Shown here piece after piece: positions 24,548-32,912 of a stretch of 64,000 nt of DNA. Position 1 is the stretch's first letter. Every line of letters begins with the position of its first letter. Both the position numbers and the translations under genes were made by a program. The notes under the pieces were generated by a model. That model was not told the DNA's origin, did not search any database, and saw only the letters and a list, made by a program, of their open reading frames with translations. The DNA is from a bacterium 1XD8-76 (lineage in GTDB: Bacteria > Bacillota > Clostridia > Lachnospirales > Lachnospiraceae), in the NCBI GenBank assembly GCA_003611955.1, contig RAZE01000012.1:1-64000 (forward strand). The letters run 5' to 3'.

Positions 24548-24588
24548 ATAACACTTGTTATTATAAATCTGTCGGCATGCCCTGTCAA
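24548..24588 (-). promoter_or_regulatory. Consensus promoter with palindromic operator for the tetR operon
   Basis: On the minus strand a perfect TTGACA (24583-24588) and a perfect TATAAT (24560-24565) are exactly 17 bases apart. ATAACA-CT-TGTTAT (24548-24561), an exact inverted repeat, overlaps the end of the -10 box and the expected start site. This arrangement is that of a strong promoter held down by a repressor, most simply TetR. The leader to tetR is about 95 bases. Confidence 0.75.
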
Positions 24589-24659
24589 TGCAAATATGCC
24601 ATTATTCCTGCATTTTTCTCGATTTTTTCAAAATTTTTGCTTCCTGATATCCCGGCACA

Positions 24660-24690
24660 AAAAAACAGCCTGCCAAACGGCAGGCTGCAT
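24660..24690 (-). terminator. Terminator of the decarboxylase operon
   Basis: A perfect nine-base stem, CAGCCTGCC (24666-24674) with GGCAGGCTG (24679-24687), has a four-base loop and is followed on the minus strand by seven T residues. It begins 12 bases after the stop codon at 24699. Confidence 0.92.
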
Positions 24691-24698
24691 AAATACTT

Positions 24699-26126
24699 TT
24701 AAACCGGATAAGCCCCATTCTTTGTATCAGCCTGAGAAAGATCCACCTTCTCCTGCTGCGCCTGACGGTACTTGAAGAAGTCGATCGCAACCTGAGGGAA
24801 GAGGGCATAGGACAATACATCCTCATCCTGCTGTTTCCACTCTTTCATCTCGGATTCCAGCTTATCCATCTCGTTCTCGATCAGGTCTGCGGGACGGCAG
24901 GTGATCCTCTCCTCGCCCGGAATAACCTTGTCGATGACTTCCTGGCTCATCGGCTTGATCGTCTGGCCGTATTCTCCGCGCAGAACAGCTTTCGTCTCCT
25001 TGGTAGCCATCTTGTATCTCTCGCCCATCAGCACGTTAAACACTGCCTGTGTGCCGACAATCTGAGAAGAAGGCGTAACCAAAGGCGGCTCGCCGAGATC
25101 CTTACGAACGTTCGGAATCTCACGCAGCACATCCTCGTACTTGTCTTCTGCGTTCTGCTCCTTGAGCTGGCTCACCATGTTGGAGAGCATACCGCCGGGC
25201 ACCTGGTACAGCAGAGTCTTAATGTTCACGCCGAGCACCTTCGGGCTGAGCAGTCCTGTCTCCAGGCATTTCTCTCTGTAGGGACGGAAATAATCCGCGA
25301 TCTCAGCCAGCAGATTCTGGTCAAATCCTGTATCATAGGGAGTTCCCTTGAAGGTCTCCACCATAACCTCCGTAGCCGGCTGGGAAGTACCCAGGGCAAA
25401 CGGAGAGATAGCGCAGTCGATCACGTCCACACCGGCCTCCACGGCTTTCAGGTAAGTCATGCTCGCCACACCGGAAGTATAGTGGGTGTGGAGCTGGATA
25501 GGAAGCTTCGTTCCCTCTTTCATCGCGCCGATCAGTTCCGCAGCTTTATACGGAACCAGAAGGCCCGCCATATCCTTGATACAGATGGAGTCCGCACCCA
25601 TCTCCTCGATCTTCTTCGCAGTGTCCACCCAGTATTCCAGTGTGTACGCATCGCCCAGTGTATAGGAGAGCGCGATCTGCGCATGGCCTCTGCCCTCTCT
25701 CGCCTTGATCTTGTTGGTCGCGTTTACCGCTTCCTGCAGGTTTCTCAGATCGTTCAGGCAGTCGAAAATACGGATGATATCGATACCGTTCGCGATGGAT
25801 TTCTCCACGAAACTATCCACCACGTCGTCCGCGTAAGGCCTGTAGCCAAGGATATTCTGTCCCCTGAACAGCATCTGCAGCTTTGTGTTTTTGAAACCGT
25901 CCCTCAGTTTGCGAAGTCTCTCCCAGGGATCTTCTTTTAAGAATCTGAGGGATGCGTCGAATGTAGCGCCGCCCCAGCACTCTACAGAATGATAGCCGAC
26001 TTTATCCATGGTTTCCACGATGGGAAGCATCAGATCGGTGGGCATTCTCGTAGCGATCAGAGACTGGTGGGCATCACGCAGTATTGTCTCGGTAATTCCA
26101 ACCGGTTTTTTATTTAGTTCTGACAT
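24699..26126 (-). CDS. oadA: Oxaloacetate/pyruvate carboxyltransferase subunit (5S type, OadA/PycB-like)
   Basis: A 475-residue TIM-barrel carboxyltransferase that moves CO2 between oxaloacetate or pyruvate and biotin. Visible family parts are ITETILRDAHQSLIATRM at the start, CWGGATFDASLRFL, the modified lysine segment CIKDMAGLL, and the metal-binding histidines in QLHTHYTSG. The C-terminal helical domain is present, but the protein ends without a biotin domain, which is encoded separately at 27373. ATG 26126 has GGAGG seven bases before it. It is the last gene of the operon. It resembles the 5S subunit of transcarboxylase as much as OadA. Confidence 0.9.
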   Translation of the reverse strand: MSELNKKPVGITETILRDAHQSLIATRMPTDLMLPIVETMDKVGYHSVECWGGATFDASLRFLKEDPWERLRKLRDGFKNTKLQMLFRGQNILGYRPYADDVVDSFVEKSIANGIDIIRIFDCLNDLRNLQEAVNATNKIKAREGRGHAQIALSYTLGDAYTLEYWVDTAKKIEEMGADSICIKDMAGLLVPYKAAELIGAMKEGTKLPIQLHTHYTSGVASMTYLKAVEAGVDVIDCAISPFALGTSQPATEVMVETFKGTPYDTGFDQNLLAEIADYFRPYREKCLETGLLSPKVLGVNIKTLLYQVPGGMLSNMVSQLKEQNAEDKYEDVLREIPNVRKDLGEPPLVTPSSQIVGTQAVFNVLMGERYKMATKETKAVLRGEYGQTIKPMSQEVIDKVIPGEERITCRPADLIENEMDKLESEMKEWKQQDEDVLSYALFPQVAIDFFKYRQAQQEKVDLSQADTKNGAYPV

Positions 26127-26171
26127 GTTATTTCCTCCATATATTATTATACTGAATAAGCTGTGCAAAGC

Positions 26172-27323
26172 TTAAAAGACACCGAAGATAGCCATAAAGG
26201 TTCCGGCTGCAACTGCCGTACCGATAACGCCGGCAACGTTGGGCCCCATCGCGTGCATCAGCAGGAAGTTCGTCGGATCTTCCTCCGCACCTACTTTCTG
26301 GGATACTCTCGCCGCCATGGGAACTGCGGATACACCGGCGGAACCGATCAGCGGATTCACCTTGCCGTGGGTCAGCTTGCACATCAGTTTACCGAAGAGC
26401 ACACCCGCCGCCGTACCGAAGGCAAAGGCAACCAGGCCGAGGATAACGATCTTGATCGTATCCCAGTTCAAGAACGCTTCCGCGGAAGTCGTCGCACCTA
26501 CGGAAGTCCCCAGCAGGATAACAACGATATACATGAGTGCGTTGGAAGCTGTCTCCTGGAGCTGTCTCACCACACCCGATTCACGGAACAGGTTACCAAG
26601 CATCAGCATACCGACAAGGGGAGCCGTTGTGGGAAGGATCATACATACCACGATCGTAACGATGATCGGGAACAGGATCTTTTCCAGTTTGGAAACCGGA
26701 CGCAGCTGCGCCATCTTGATCTGACGTTCCTCCTTCGTTGTGAACAGTCTCATGATGGGCGGCTGGATGATCGGTACCAGAGACATATAGGAATATGCCG
26801 CCACTGCGATCGGTCCGAGGATGGCCGTCTGGCTCAGTTTTCCCGCAAGGAAAATGGATGTCGGTCCGTCCGCACCGCCGATGATGGAAATAGCTGCAGC
26901 TGCCTTGTCGTTAAAGCCCATCCAGATCGCTCCGAAGTAAGCCATGAAAATACCGAACTGTGCCGCCGCGCCCAGCAAAAAACTCTTTGGATTGGCGATC
27001 AGGGGACCGAAGTCCGTCATTGCGCCTACCCCCATGAAGATCAGGGACGGCAGGATCGCCCACTCATCCAGCAAATAGAAATAATACAGCAAACCGCCAG
27101 CGCCGTTGGCCGATTCCTCAATACTTATCATAATATCCGGATAAATATTGACCAGCAGCATGCCAAATGCGATCGGGGTAAGGAGTAATGGTTCAAAGCC
27201 CTTGGCAATCGCAAGATACAGAAATGCACAGGCAACAATGATCATCGCATAGTTTCCGGGTTCCAGATTGAAGAACGCCGTCTGATGAACCAGATTGTCC
27301 AGTGTAGTTACAATATAATCCAT
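26172..27323 (-). CDS. oadB: Sodium-pumping decarboxylase beta subunit
   Basis: A 383-residue membrane protein with about nine to eleven helices that decarboxylates carboxybiotin and exports sodium ions. The central family blocks are present: FMGVGAMTDFGPLIANPK, IIGGADGPTSIFLAGKL, VPIIQPPIMRL and the late SAGVSAVPMAARVSQK. The aspartate in GGADGPT is the sodium site in the family. AGGAGG precedes ATG by seven bases, and the gene is 45 bases upstream of the 5S-type subunit. Confidence 0.95.
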   Translation of the reverse strand: MDYIVTTLDNLVHQTAFFNLEPGNYAMIIVACAFLYLAIAKGFEPLLLTPIAFGMLLVNIYPDIMISIEESANGAGGLLYYFYLLDEWAILPSLIFMGVGAMTDFGPLIANPKSFLLGAAAQFGIFMAYFGAIWMGFNDKAAAAISIIGGADGPTSIFLAGKLSQTAILGPIAVAAYSYMSLVPIIQPPIMRLFTTKEERQIKMAQLRPVSKLEKILFPIIVTIVVCMILPTTAPLVGMLMLGNLFRESGVVRQLQETASNALMYIVVILLGTSVGATTSAEAFLNWDTIKIVILGLVAFAFGTAAGVLFGKLMCKLTHGKVNPLIGSAGVSAVPMAARVSQKVGAEEDPTNFLLMHAMGPNVAGVIGTAVAAGTFMAIFGVF

Positions 27324-27372
27324 TTCTTAGCCTCCTGTTGTTTTTTTATATTACTGTATCTGTACACTGTCA

Positions 27373-27744
27373 CTAGTTCAGAGTTGCCAGCAGTGTACCC
27401 GCCTCAACAGGATCGCCCACAGCCACGTCAATGCTTGCAACAGTGCCGTCCTGAGGTGCCACAACAGGGATCTCCATCTTCATCGCTTCCAGAATTACCA
27501 CTGCATCACCTTTCTTCACAGCCTGGCCCGCGCTCGCTTCGATCTTGAACACCTTGCCGGCCGCACCTGCTTCAATTCTCACGCTTCCTGCGCCTGCGCT
27601 CGCTGCCTTAGGCGCCGCCGATGCCGCCTTCGGCGCTGCCTTGGGTGCCGCCGGTGCTGCTTTCGGCGCTGCGCCTGTGGATGCTCCCTCTTCTACTACT
27701 ACGTCATATACGTTGCCGTTTACGGTAATTGTATAATTTTTCAT
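27373..27744 (-). CDS. Biotin carboxyl carrier protein subunit
   Basis: A 123-residue carrier. A short N-terminal strand (YTITVNGNVYDVVVEEG) leads into an alanine/proline-rich hinge of about 30 residues (AAPKAAPAAPKAAPKAASAA), then a biotinyl domain with the attachment site VILEAMKMEIPV, lysine in the AMKM motif. The hinge lets biotin swing between the two soluble carboxyltransferases and the membrane beta subunit. AGGAGG sits seven bases before ATG. It corresponds to MmdC/GcdC in related decarboxylases. Confidence 0.95.
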   Translation of the reverse strand: MKNYTITVNGNVYDVVVEEGASTGAAPKAAPAAPKAAPKAASAAPKAASAGAGSVRIEAGAAGKVFKIEASAGQAVKKGDAVVILEAMKMEIPVVAPQDGTVASIDVAVGDPVEAGTLLATLN

Positions 27745-27788
27745 GTTATTTCCTCCTGAATTTATGAGTGATTTCTTTCCTTTTATTT

Positions 27789-28559
27789 TTATCGTCTGAT
27801 AATAGACCTTACCACATAACCATCAGCTGATGCAGCCCCTTCACTTGCCGCGATCGCCGCCGCGATCACTGCTATCAGCTCCGTATCATCTGTATCCTCC
27901 TCCACAACCACCGTCGGCTGTACTGTCTTTGCAGCTGCCGGCGCACTCTCTGTCTGTGCAGGTTTCTTCCTGAATTTCTCCTGGATCTTCGGAATAAAAT
28001 TAAAGCAGGAGATCAGAAGAGAGATCAGAACCAGTACCGCAAACACAGTTCCCATGCCAAGCAGTGTGTTGAGAGCTGCTTTGGTCATCAGCTCGCTCAT
28101 ATCATAATCTGCCGAGACGCTGATACTGTCATAGCCTTTCTCCGTAATTACGATCTCCACGGTAGCCGTTCTCTGTTTATTGCCTTTATATACCTTGTCG
28201 CCCTGTATCTTCACCTTGACATCGGCCTTATCCTCTGTGATCGTGACCTCTGTCTCGTCGCTCAAAATAGAAACAAAGCTGCCAAACTCTTCCGATGCCG
28301 CGTTCCAGCTGTCCATCGCCGCGATATCAAGTGCCGCATCCTCCGGATTTCCGCCGCTCATCTCTACATATTCAGCCATGCCGACGCCGTATGCGTCAAG
28401 CATCTGCTGCAAGTTGGCGATCTGTTCACATGTCATCTCCGCAGACTGTTTCGCACTGTCTTTGTCGATAAAGCTGTTTTCTGTCATTTCCTGACCACAA
28501 GCTGTTAAACCAAGGATGCAGACAAGCATGGCAAGACATATCAAAAGTTTCTTTTTCAT
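27789..28559 (-). CDS. OadG-family subunit with lipoprotein N-terminus
   Basis: A 256-residue protein. The start is a lipoprotein signal peptide with lipobox LTAC at residues 18-21. About 120 residues of extracytoplasmic alpha/beta sequence follow (a DUF3887-like stretch), then one membrane helix at about 160-183. The end is an OadG-type cytosolic tail, including AVIAAAIAASEG and the terminal GYVVRSIIRR. OadG anchors and assembles the sodium-pumping decarboxylase. The added lipoprotein domain makes it about three times longer than classical OadG. I start at ATG 28559, with AAAGGA about ten bases upstream; this overlaps mmdA by 17 codons less than the longest frame. Confidence 0.8.
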   Translation of the reverse strand: MKKKLLICLAMLVCILGLTACGQEMTENSFIDKDSAKQSAEMTCEQIANLQQMLDAYGVGMAEYVEMSGGNPEDAALDIAAMDSWNAASEEFGSFVSILSDETEVTITEDKADVKVKIQGDKVYKGNKQRTATVEIVITEKGYDSISVSADYDMSELMTKAALNTLLGMGTVFAVLVLISLLISCFNFIPKIQEKFRKKPAQTESAPAAAKTVQPTVVVEEDTDDTELIAVIAAAIAASEGAASADGYVVRSIIRR

Positions 28560-28575
28560 ATACGAAGCATCCTTT

Positions 28576-30003
28576 CTAGACCGTTCCATGTTTCTTATCC
28601 GGACAGTCTTCTTTCTTTGTATAGAGCATCTCCAGCGCGCCGATCACGTATTTTCTCGTATCCGCCGCTTCGATAATGCTGTCCACATATCCTCTTCTCG
28701 CTGCGCCCTGTACGCTGGCCTGAAGCTTCGCGTACTCAGCCGCCTTCTCACTGATCACATCGGCGCCTTTTCCGTCATACATGATCTGTGCCGCATGTTT
28801 CGCGTCCATGGAACCGATCTCGGCATCAGGCCATGCAAAAGTCATATCCGCACCGATCGCCCTGGAATTCATCGCCACGTAAGCGCTGCCGTAAGCCTGA
28901 CCGATGATCACGTTTATTTTCGGAACAGTCGCTTCCGCGAAAGCCGCCGTCATCTGTGCCACCGCCTTCGCCATGCGCTTCTCCGCACACTTGGTAGCGG
29001 CGTAACCCTTTACATTCGTCAACGTCAGGACAGGGATATCAAAAGCATCGCAGAACTTCACAAAAGAAGCAGCTTTCTCGCAGCCTCTCGGGGAAAGTAC
29101 CGCGTCAAACTTTTCTGCCACATTGCCCTCCTCATCATAAACTTCCGTGCGGTTCGCCACACAGCCCACTGTGATACCGTCCAGTCTGATAAAGCCGGTC
29201 ACCATATTCTTGCCGTAGTCTGCTTTCGTCTCAAAAAATACGCCGTCATCCGCAATCTGAGACAGAGCGATAGAGGTATCTCCCACACAGTTTGCCAGCT
29301 CCGCGGAAGCCCTGTTCAGGTCGTCCGTACAATCGGATACTGCCTCGTCGTCACAGTTAGCCGGTAAGAAACCGATCAGTTCACGGATTTTTCCGTAAAT
29401 CTCATCCTCTTCTGCCACCACATCCACAATGCCTGCCTCTTCGCTCTGGAAAGCCGCCGCGGAAGTATCGCATTTGCTGATCTCATTTCCATCGATGGCA
29501 TTCGGAGAATTGACAAACAGTTTTGCCTTTGCCTTTTCCATAAAGGTAAAATCTGTCAGAGTCGGGAAAATAGCAATACCGCCGCCGCAATTTCCAAAGA
29601 TCGCAGTGATCTGCGGAATCATGCCGCTGGCCATAACCTGTTTGCTATAGATCTCACCGAACGCATTGAGCGCATCAGCGCCCTCCTGTAATCTCAGTCC
29701 AGCAGAATCGATCAGACCGATCACCGGTGCTCCGGTCTTCATGGCCAGGTCATAGAGGTTTGTAATCTTCTTTGCATGCATCTCGCCCACGGATCCGTTC
29801 AACACGGCCGCATCCTGGCTGTATACATATACAAGATTACCGTCAATCACTCCATATCCTGTGATAACACCATCAGAAGGAGTCTCTGTCTGTTTCAGAT
29901 CAAAATCAGTAGCTCTTGCTGTTACAAGCGCACCAATTTCAACGAAACTGTTTTCATCGAGCAAAGCTGTAATTCTTTGGCTCGCTTTTGAAGTAGTGCC
30001 CAT
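28576..30003 (-). CDS. mmdA: Carboxyltransferase subunit, methylmalonyl-CoA/acyl-CoA type (12S, MmdA-like)
   Basis: A 475-residue soluble enzyme of the acyl-CoA carboxyltransferase family, with two crotonase-like halves. It moves CO2 between an acyl-CoA (methylmalonyl-CoA, or glutaconyl-CoA) and biotin. Visible parts are VYVYSQDAAVLNGSVGEMHA, LIDSAGLRLQEGADALNAFG and IFGNCGGGIAI in the first half, and YAATKCAEKRMAKAV and VIIGQAYGSAYVAMNSRAIG in the second. It is first in the operon, with GGAGG before ATG. Family comparison favours methylmalonyl-CoA, but the acyl-CoA is not proven. Confidence 0.85.
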   Translation of the reverse strand: MGTTSKASQRITALLDENSFVEIGALVTARATDFDLKQTETPSDGVITGYGVIDGNLVYVYSQDAAVLNGSVGEMHAKKITNLYDLAMKTGAPVIGLIDSAGLRLQEGADALNAFGEIYSKQVMASGMIPQITAIFGNCGGGIAIFPTLTDFTFMEKAKAKLFVNSPNAIDGNEISKCDTSAAAFQSEEAGIVDVVAEEDEIYGKIRELIGFLPANCDDEAVSDCTDDLNRASAELANCVGDTSIALSQIADDGVFFETKADYGKNMVTGFIRLDGITVGCVANRTEVYDEEGNVAEKFDAVLSPRGCEKAASFVKFCDAFDIPVLTLTNVKGYAATKCAEKRMAKAVAQMTAAFAEATVPKINVIIGQAYGSAYVAMNSRAIGADMTFAWPDAEIGSMDAKHAAQIMYDGKGADVISEKAAEYAKLQASVQGAARRGYVDSIIEAADTRKYVIGALEMLYTKKEDCPDKKHGTV

Positions 30004-30081
30004 ACTTGTTCCTCCATTTATAATAAAAAATAATAACTACCTGAATGAGGGACCAAAATCCCCCATGTTGCATACTGGATT

Positions 30082-30111
30082 AGTATAACATAAGTTTCCC
30101 GAAAAACACAA
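30082..30111 (-). promoter_or_regulatory. Candidate promoter of the decarboxylase operon
   Basis: On the minus strand TTGTGT (30106-30111) and TATACT (30082-30087) are 18 bases apart. The leader of about 75 bases contains a short hairpin (TGGGGGA with TCCCTCA around TTTTGG) before the ribosome binding site of mmdA. Confidence 0.45.
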
Positions 30112-30132
30112 CAAAAACCGCAAATTTTTTTC

Positions 30133-30168
30133 AAAAAAACAGCATCGGCCTCCGCAGCCGATGCTGTA
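30133..30168 (-). terminator. Terminator of the repeat-protein gene
   Basis: A perfect 11-base stem (30139-30149 with 30157-30167) has a seven-base loop, and on the minus strand a run of seven T residues follows. It ends the single-gene unit of the secreted repeat protein just upstream of the decarboxylase operon promoter. Confidence 0.92.
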
Positions 30169-30202
30169 TTGTTTCTATCGAATTCTGTTTTCAAGACAAT
30201 TC

Positions 30203-30832
30203 CTATTCGGAAGCCTTGCGAGCTGCGATAGCTTCTTTCTCAGCGAGCACTGCTGCTGCTTCCGCCTGCTTACGCTCAAGGATAGCGATCTTCTCCTGAA
30301 GTGCTGCCACTGCATCCGAATTCTTGCGCTCCAGAGTTGCGAGCTGCTCTGCTGTCAGAGCGGAATTATCGGATTTGCCCTGAAGGATAGCAAGCTTCTC
30401 AGCAAGAACTGCTGCTGCTTCCGCATCTTCGCGTGCCAGAATATCAATCTTTTCCTGAAGTGCTGCCAGCTCTTCTGCGCTCAGACGTTCCAGAGTTGCG
30501 AGCTGCTCTGCCAGTAATGCTGCGTCGCCGCCCTTAGCCTGCAGAATCGCGATCTTCTCTGCCAGTACAGCCGCTGCGTCTGCATCCAGACGAGCCTGGA
30601 TATCAACCTTCTCAGACATAGCGTCCGCTTTTTCAGAACTCTTTCTCACTACGATCTCCTGCTGCTCTGCCAGAGCTGCCGCTGCTTCCGCCGCTTTGCG
30701 CGCCGCGATCGCTGCCTGCTCCTCTAATGTTGCCTTACCAGCTGCAGATACAGTCATACCGAACATGCTAACAAGCATAGCTGCAACAACCGCTGTAGCG
30801 CTGAGTTTTTTGATGATGCTCATTTTTTTCAT
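30203..30832 (-). CDS. Secreted alanine/glutamate-rich protein with exact 53-residue coiled-coil repeats
   Basis: A 209-residue exported protein. The signal peptide (about 30 residues, ending VSAAG) is followed by an all-helical region. Two adjoining 53-residue units align without gaps (AAAVLAEKIAILQAKGGDA and AAAVLAEKLAILQGKSDNS start the copies), and a third copy is cut short. Each unit is built of three 17-18 residue blocks such as LLAEQLATLERLSAE. No cysteine, no cell-wall sorting signal and no binding motif is seen. I recognise no family. It has its own near-consensus promoter and strong terminator. ATG 30832 has AGGAAGGG eight bases before it; GTG 30841 is less likely. Confidence 0.75.
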   Translation of the reverse strand: MKKMSIIKKLSATAVVAAMLVSMFGMTVSAAGKATLEEQAAIAARKAAEAAAALAEQQEIVVRKSSEKADAMSEKVDIQARLDADAAAVLAEKIAILQAKGGDAALLAEQLATLERLSAEELAALQEKIDILAREDAEAAAVLAEKLAILQGKSDNSALTAEQLATLERKNSDAVAALQEKIAILERKQAEAAAVLAEKEAIAARKASE

Positions 30833-30883
30833 CTCATTCACCCTTCCTTTAATGTTATATAATCCGGTTTTTCACCCATCAAA

Positions 30884-30912
30884 ATTGTAACCCTATCCAT
30901 GACAAAAGTCAA
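30884..30912 (-). promoter_or_regulatory. Strong promoter of the repeat-protein gene
   Basis: On the minus strand TTGACT (30907-30912) and TACAAT (30884-30889) are exactly 17 bases apart, each one mismatch from consensus. The transcript leader would be about 45 bases. With the terminator at 30133 this makes a free-standing, probably highly expressed gene. Confidence 0.7.
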
Positions 30913-30990
30913 GAAAAATAACAAATTTTTTCCTGCTTCGACAAATTTTGTGTATTCGATTACATCTTCCATTTTCATGCCCGGATCCGT

Positions 30991-32238
30991 TCAGGCGGCA
31001 AGCAGAAATTCCTGCCATATATATCTCCCCATATAACGCCAGTCTTTCCGTTTCACACTGTCTTTCAGCACCAACTCGTACTCCTTCACCGGTTCATCGT
31101 TTACATTATATACTATTCTCCCCACAGTTCTTCCTTTTTCCACCGGCGCACTGATTTCTCCCGCGTAAGTTACGTCGATCTTTATCTCGTCCTGTACGGA
31201 AAGCAGAAAATTCAGCTCCTCTTCGTTCTTATCTCCTTCCTTTGCCCGCATCTCCACTTCCACAGCCACTTCTGCATAGGGGTCGAGACGCTCCCCGGAA
31301 GGCTGCCCCTCCAGAACCTTTACCGGCTTTACCTCCACGGTCTTATAGATATTCTGGTATTCATAATTATTCAGGCCGTACTCCATGAGTTTTCTTGTGT
31401 CCACCCATTTATATGTCTTATGGTTCGGCCACCCGCAGGCGAGAAGCGCCACGATAAAGGTTCTGTCATCCCGCCGCAGCGCCCCCACATAGCAGTATCC
31501 CGCTCCGCCGGTAAAACCGGTCTTCCCCGAGAGAGCGCCATCCATCATATTCAGAAACGCGTTGTGGTTTGTGCAGCTGTAGCTGCGGCTCCCCTGGCGG
31601 TTTGCAAAACTGTAATTTGCCGCCCCCGTAATCTCCAGAAACCCCTCCTTCTCAGGTGACTCCATAATACAGTAACGCATGATCAGCGCCAGATCTCTGG
31701 CGGTCGTCGAATGCCGCACTTCTGCGCCGTCTATCATTTCCACCGCATCCAGACCATTCGGCGTGATAAAGTGCGTATCGCTGCAGCCAATCTCCTCCGC
31801 CTTTTCGTTCATCAGCTTCGCGAAATCCTCCACGGAACCGCCGATATGTTCCGCGATTGCCACCGCCGAATCATTGTGGGATTCCAGCATCAGTGAAAAC
31901 AGGAGATCTCTCAGATAAAAACTTTCCCCCTTACTCATTCCCAGATGCACCTGGGGCTGGGATGCCGCATAGGAAGAAACCTCCACCTCGTCCTCCAGGT
32001 TTCCTCTCTCCAATGCCAGAATACAGGTCATGATCTTCGTCGTACTCGCCATCGGCAATGCGACATCCGCCTCTTTTCCATATAAAACGCGCCCGGAATC
32101 AGCGTCCATAAGTACCGCTCCCCGGGCGTATAAATCAAGGTTTGTCTGTTCTGCCTGTACCGTCTGGTAAGGCAGGATCCCCACCAACATAGTGATAACG
32201 AGTGTTATTATTTTCCCTCTGCTCTTTTTTCTCTTCAT
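30991..32238 (-). CDS. D-alanyl-D-alanine carboxypeptidase (DacF/PBP5-like), first copy
   Basis: A 415-residue exported penicillin-binding protein that removes the terminal D-Ala from peptidoglycan stem peptides. It has a signal peptide (residues 10-29), the SxxK motif STTK with Ser65 near the start of the mature part, the SHN triad in LESHNDSAVA, the KTG motif in SGKTGFTGG, and a C-terminal PBP5_C-like beta domain. It ends with IWQEFLLAA, an amphipathic tail that may anchor the protein to the membrane. A paralog with the same kind of ending lies 2.4 kb away. Confidence 0.9.
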   Translation of the reverse strand: MKRKKSRGKIITLVITMLVGILPYQTVQAEQTNLDLYARGAVLMDADSGRVLYGKEADVALPMASTTKIMTCILALERGNLEDEVEVSSYAASQPQVHLGMSKGESFYLRDLLFSLMLESHNDSAVAIAEHIGGSVEDFAKLMNEKAEEIGCSDTHFITPNGLDAVEMIDGAEVRHSTTARDLALIMRYCIMESPEKEGFLEITGAANYSFANRQGSRSYSCTNHNAFLNMMDGALSGKTGFTGGAGYCYVGALRRDDRTFIVALLACGWPNHKTYKWVDTRKLMEYGLNNYEYQNIYKTVEVKPVKVLEGQPSGERLDPYAEVAVEVEMRAKEGDKNEEELNFLLSVQDEIKIDVTYAGEISAPVEKGRTVGRIVYNVNDEPVKEYELVLKDSVKRKDWRYMGRYIWQEFLLAA

Positions 32239-32309
32239 CCGACACTTTCCTGTTGATCTTTACGATCATTATATGGTGCCGCATTTTTCTTTAGACCTGA
32301 AAACAGCGA

Positions 32310-32879
32310 TTAAATGTCCACCGTCTGGCGGGCCTCAGCCTCAGCCTGTTCTCTGAACTCCTCCACCTGGACGGGATTTAACTCCGGCAGATCACTCAGA
32401 CTCTTCACTCCGAAACTCCTCAGGAACTGCTCCGTTGTACCAAAGAGCATGGGACGTCCCGGTGCGTCCAGTCTCCCCAATTCCTGAACAAGATCATACT
32501 CCAGAAGCCTGTTCACCGCAAAATCACAGCTGACGCCGCGGATCCTTTCGATATCCAGTTTTGTCACCGGCTGCTTGTAGGCAATGATCGAGAGAGTCTC
32601 CAGCATCGTATCGGTGAGCACATGCTTTCTCGGCGTCTTCGCGATCTTCACCAGATACTCATACATTTCGTTTTTCGTGCAGAGCTGCACCGCATCCTCC
32701 AGCTCGATCAGTTCGATTCCCCTGTCCCGGATCTGATATGTCTGTTTCAATTCCTGAAGCAGTTCCTTTGTCTCCTTTTTACTGAGTTCGATCACCTCCG
32801 CCAGACGGGCGATCTCCACAGAATCTCCCAGCGTGAATAAAATCGCTTCCAAAACCGCTTTTGCCTTATCTTTCTCCAC
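32310..32879 (-). CDS. scpB: Segregation and condensation protein B
   Basis: Part of the SMC-ScpA-ScpB condensin that organises and separates the chromosome. The 189-residue protein has two winged-helix domains, with the family segments AVLEAILFTLGDSVEI, LSIIAYKQPVTKLDIERIRG and GRPMLFGTTEQFLRSFG. A frame opens at ATG 32909, but AGGAAG lies seven bases before GTG 32879, which is in the usual position for ScpB, so I choose it. It follows scpA by about 30 bases. Confidence 0.9.
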   Translation of the reverse strand: MEKDKAKAVLEAILFTLGDSVEIARLAEVIELSKKETKELLQELKQTYQIRDRGIELIELEDAVQLCTKNEMYEYLVKIAKTPRKHVLTDTMLETLSIIAYKQPVTKLDIERIRGVSCDFAVNRLLEYDLVQELGRLDAPGRPMLFGTTEQFLRSFGVKSLSDLPELNPVQVEEFREQAEAEARQTVDI

Positions 32880-32912
32880 CGTTTTTCTTCCTTTTTCATA
32901 AAATATCATATG

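Noticed and set aside
26163..27188. A 341-codon open frame on the plus strand opposite oadB
   Set aside because: It is antisense to a certain gene, has odd His/Arg/Gln-rich composition and no ribosome binding site; it is a by-product of codon bias.
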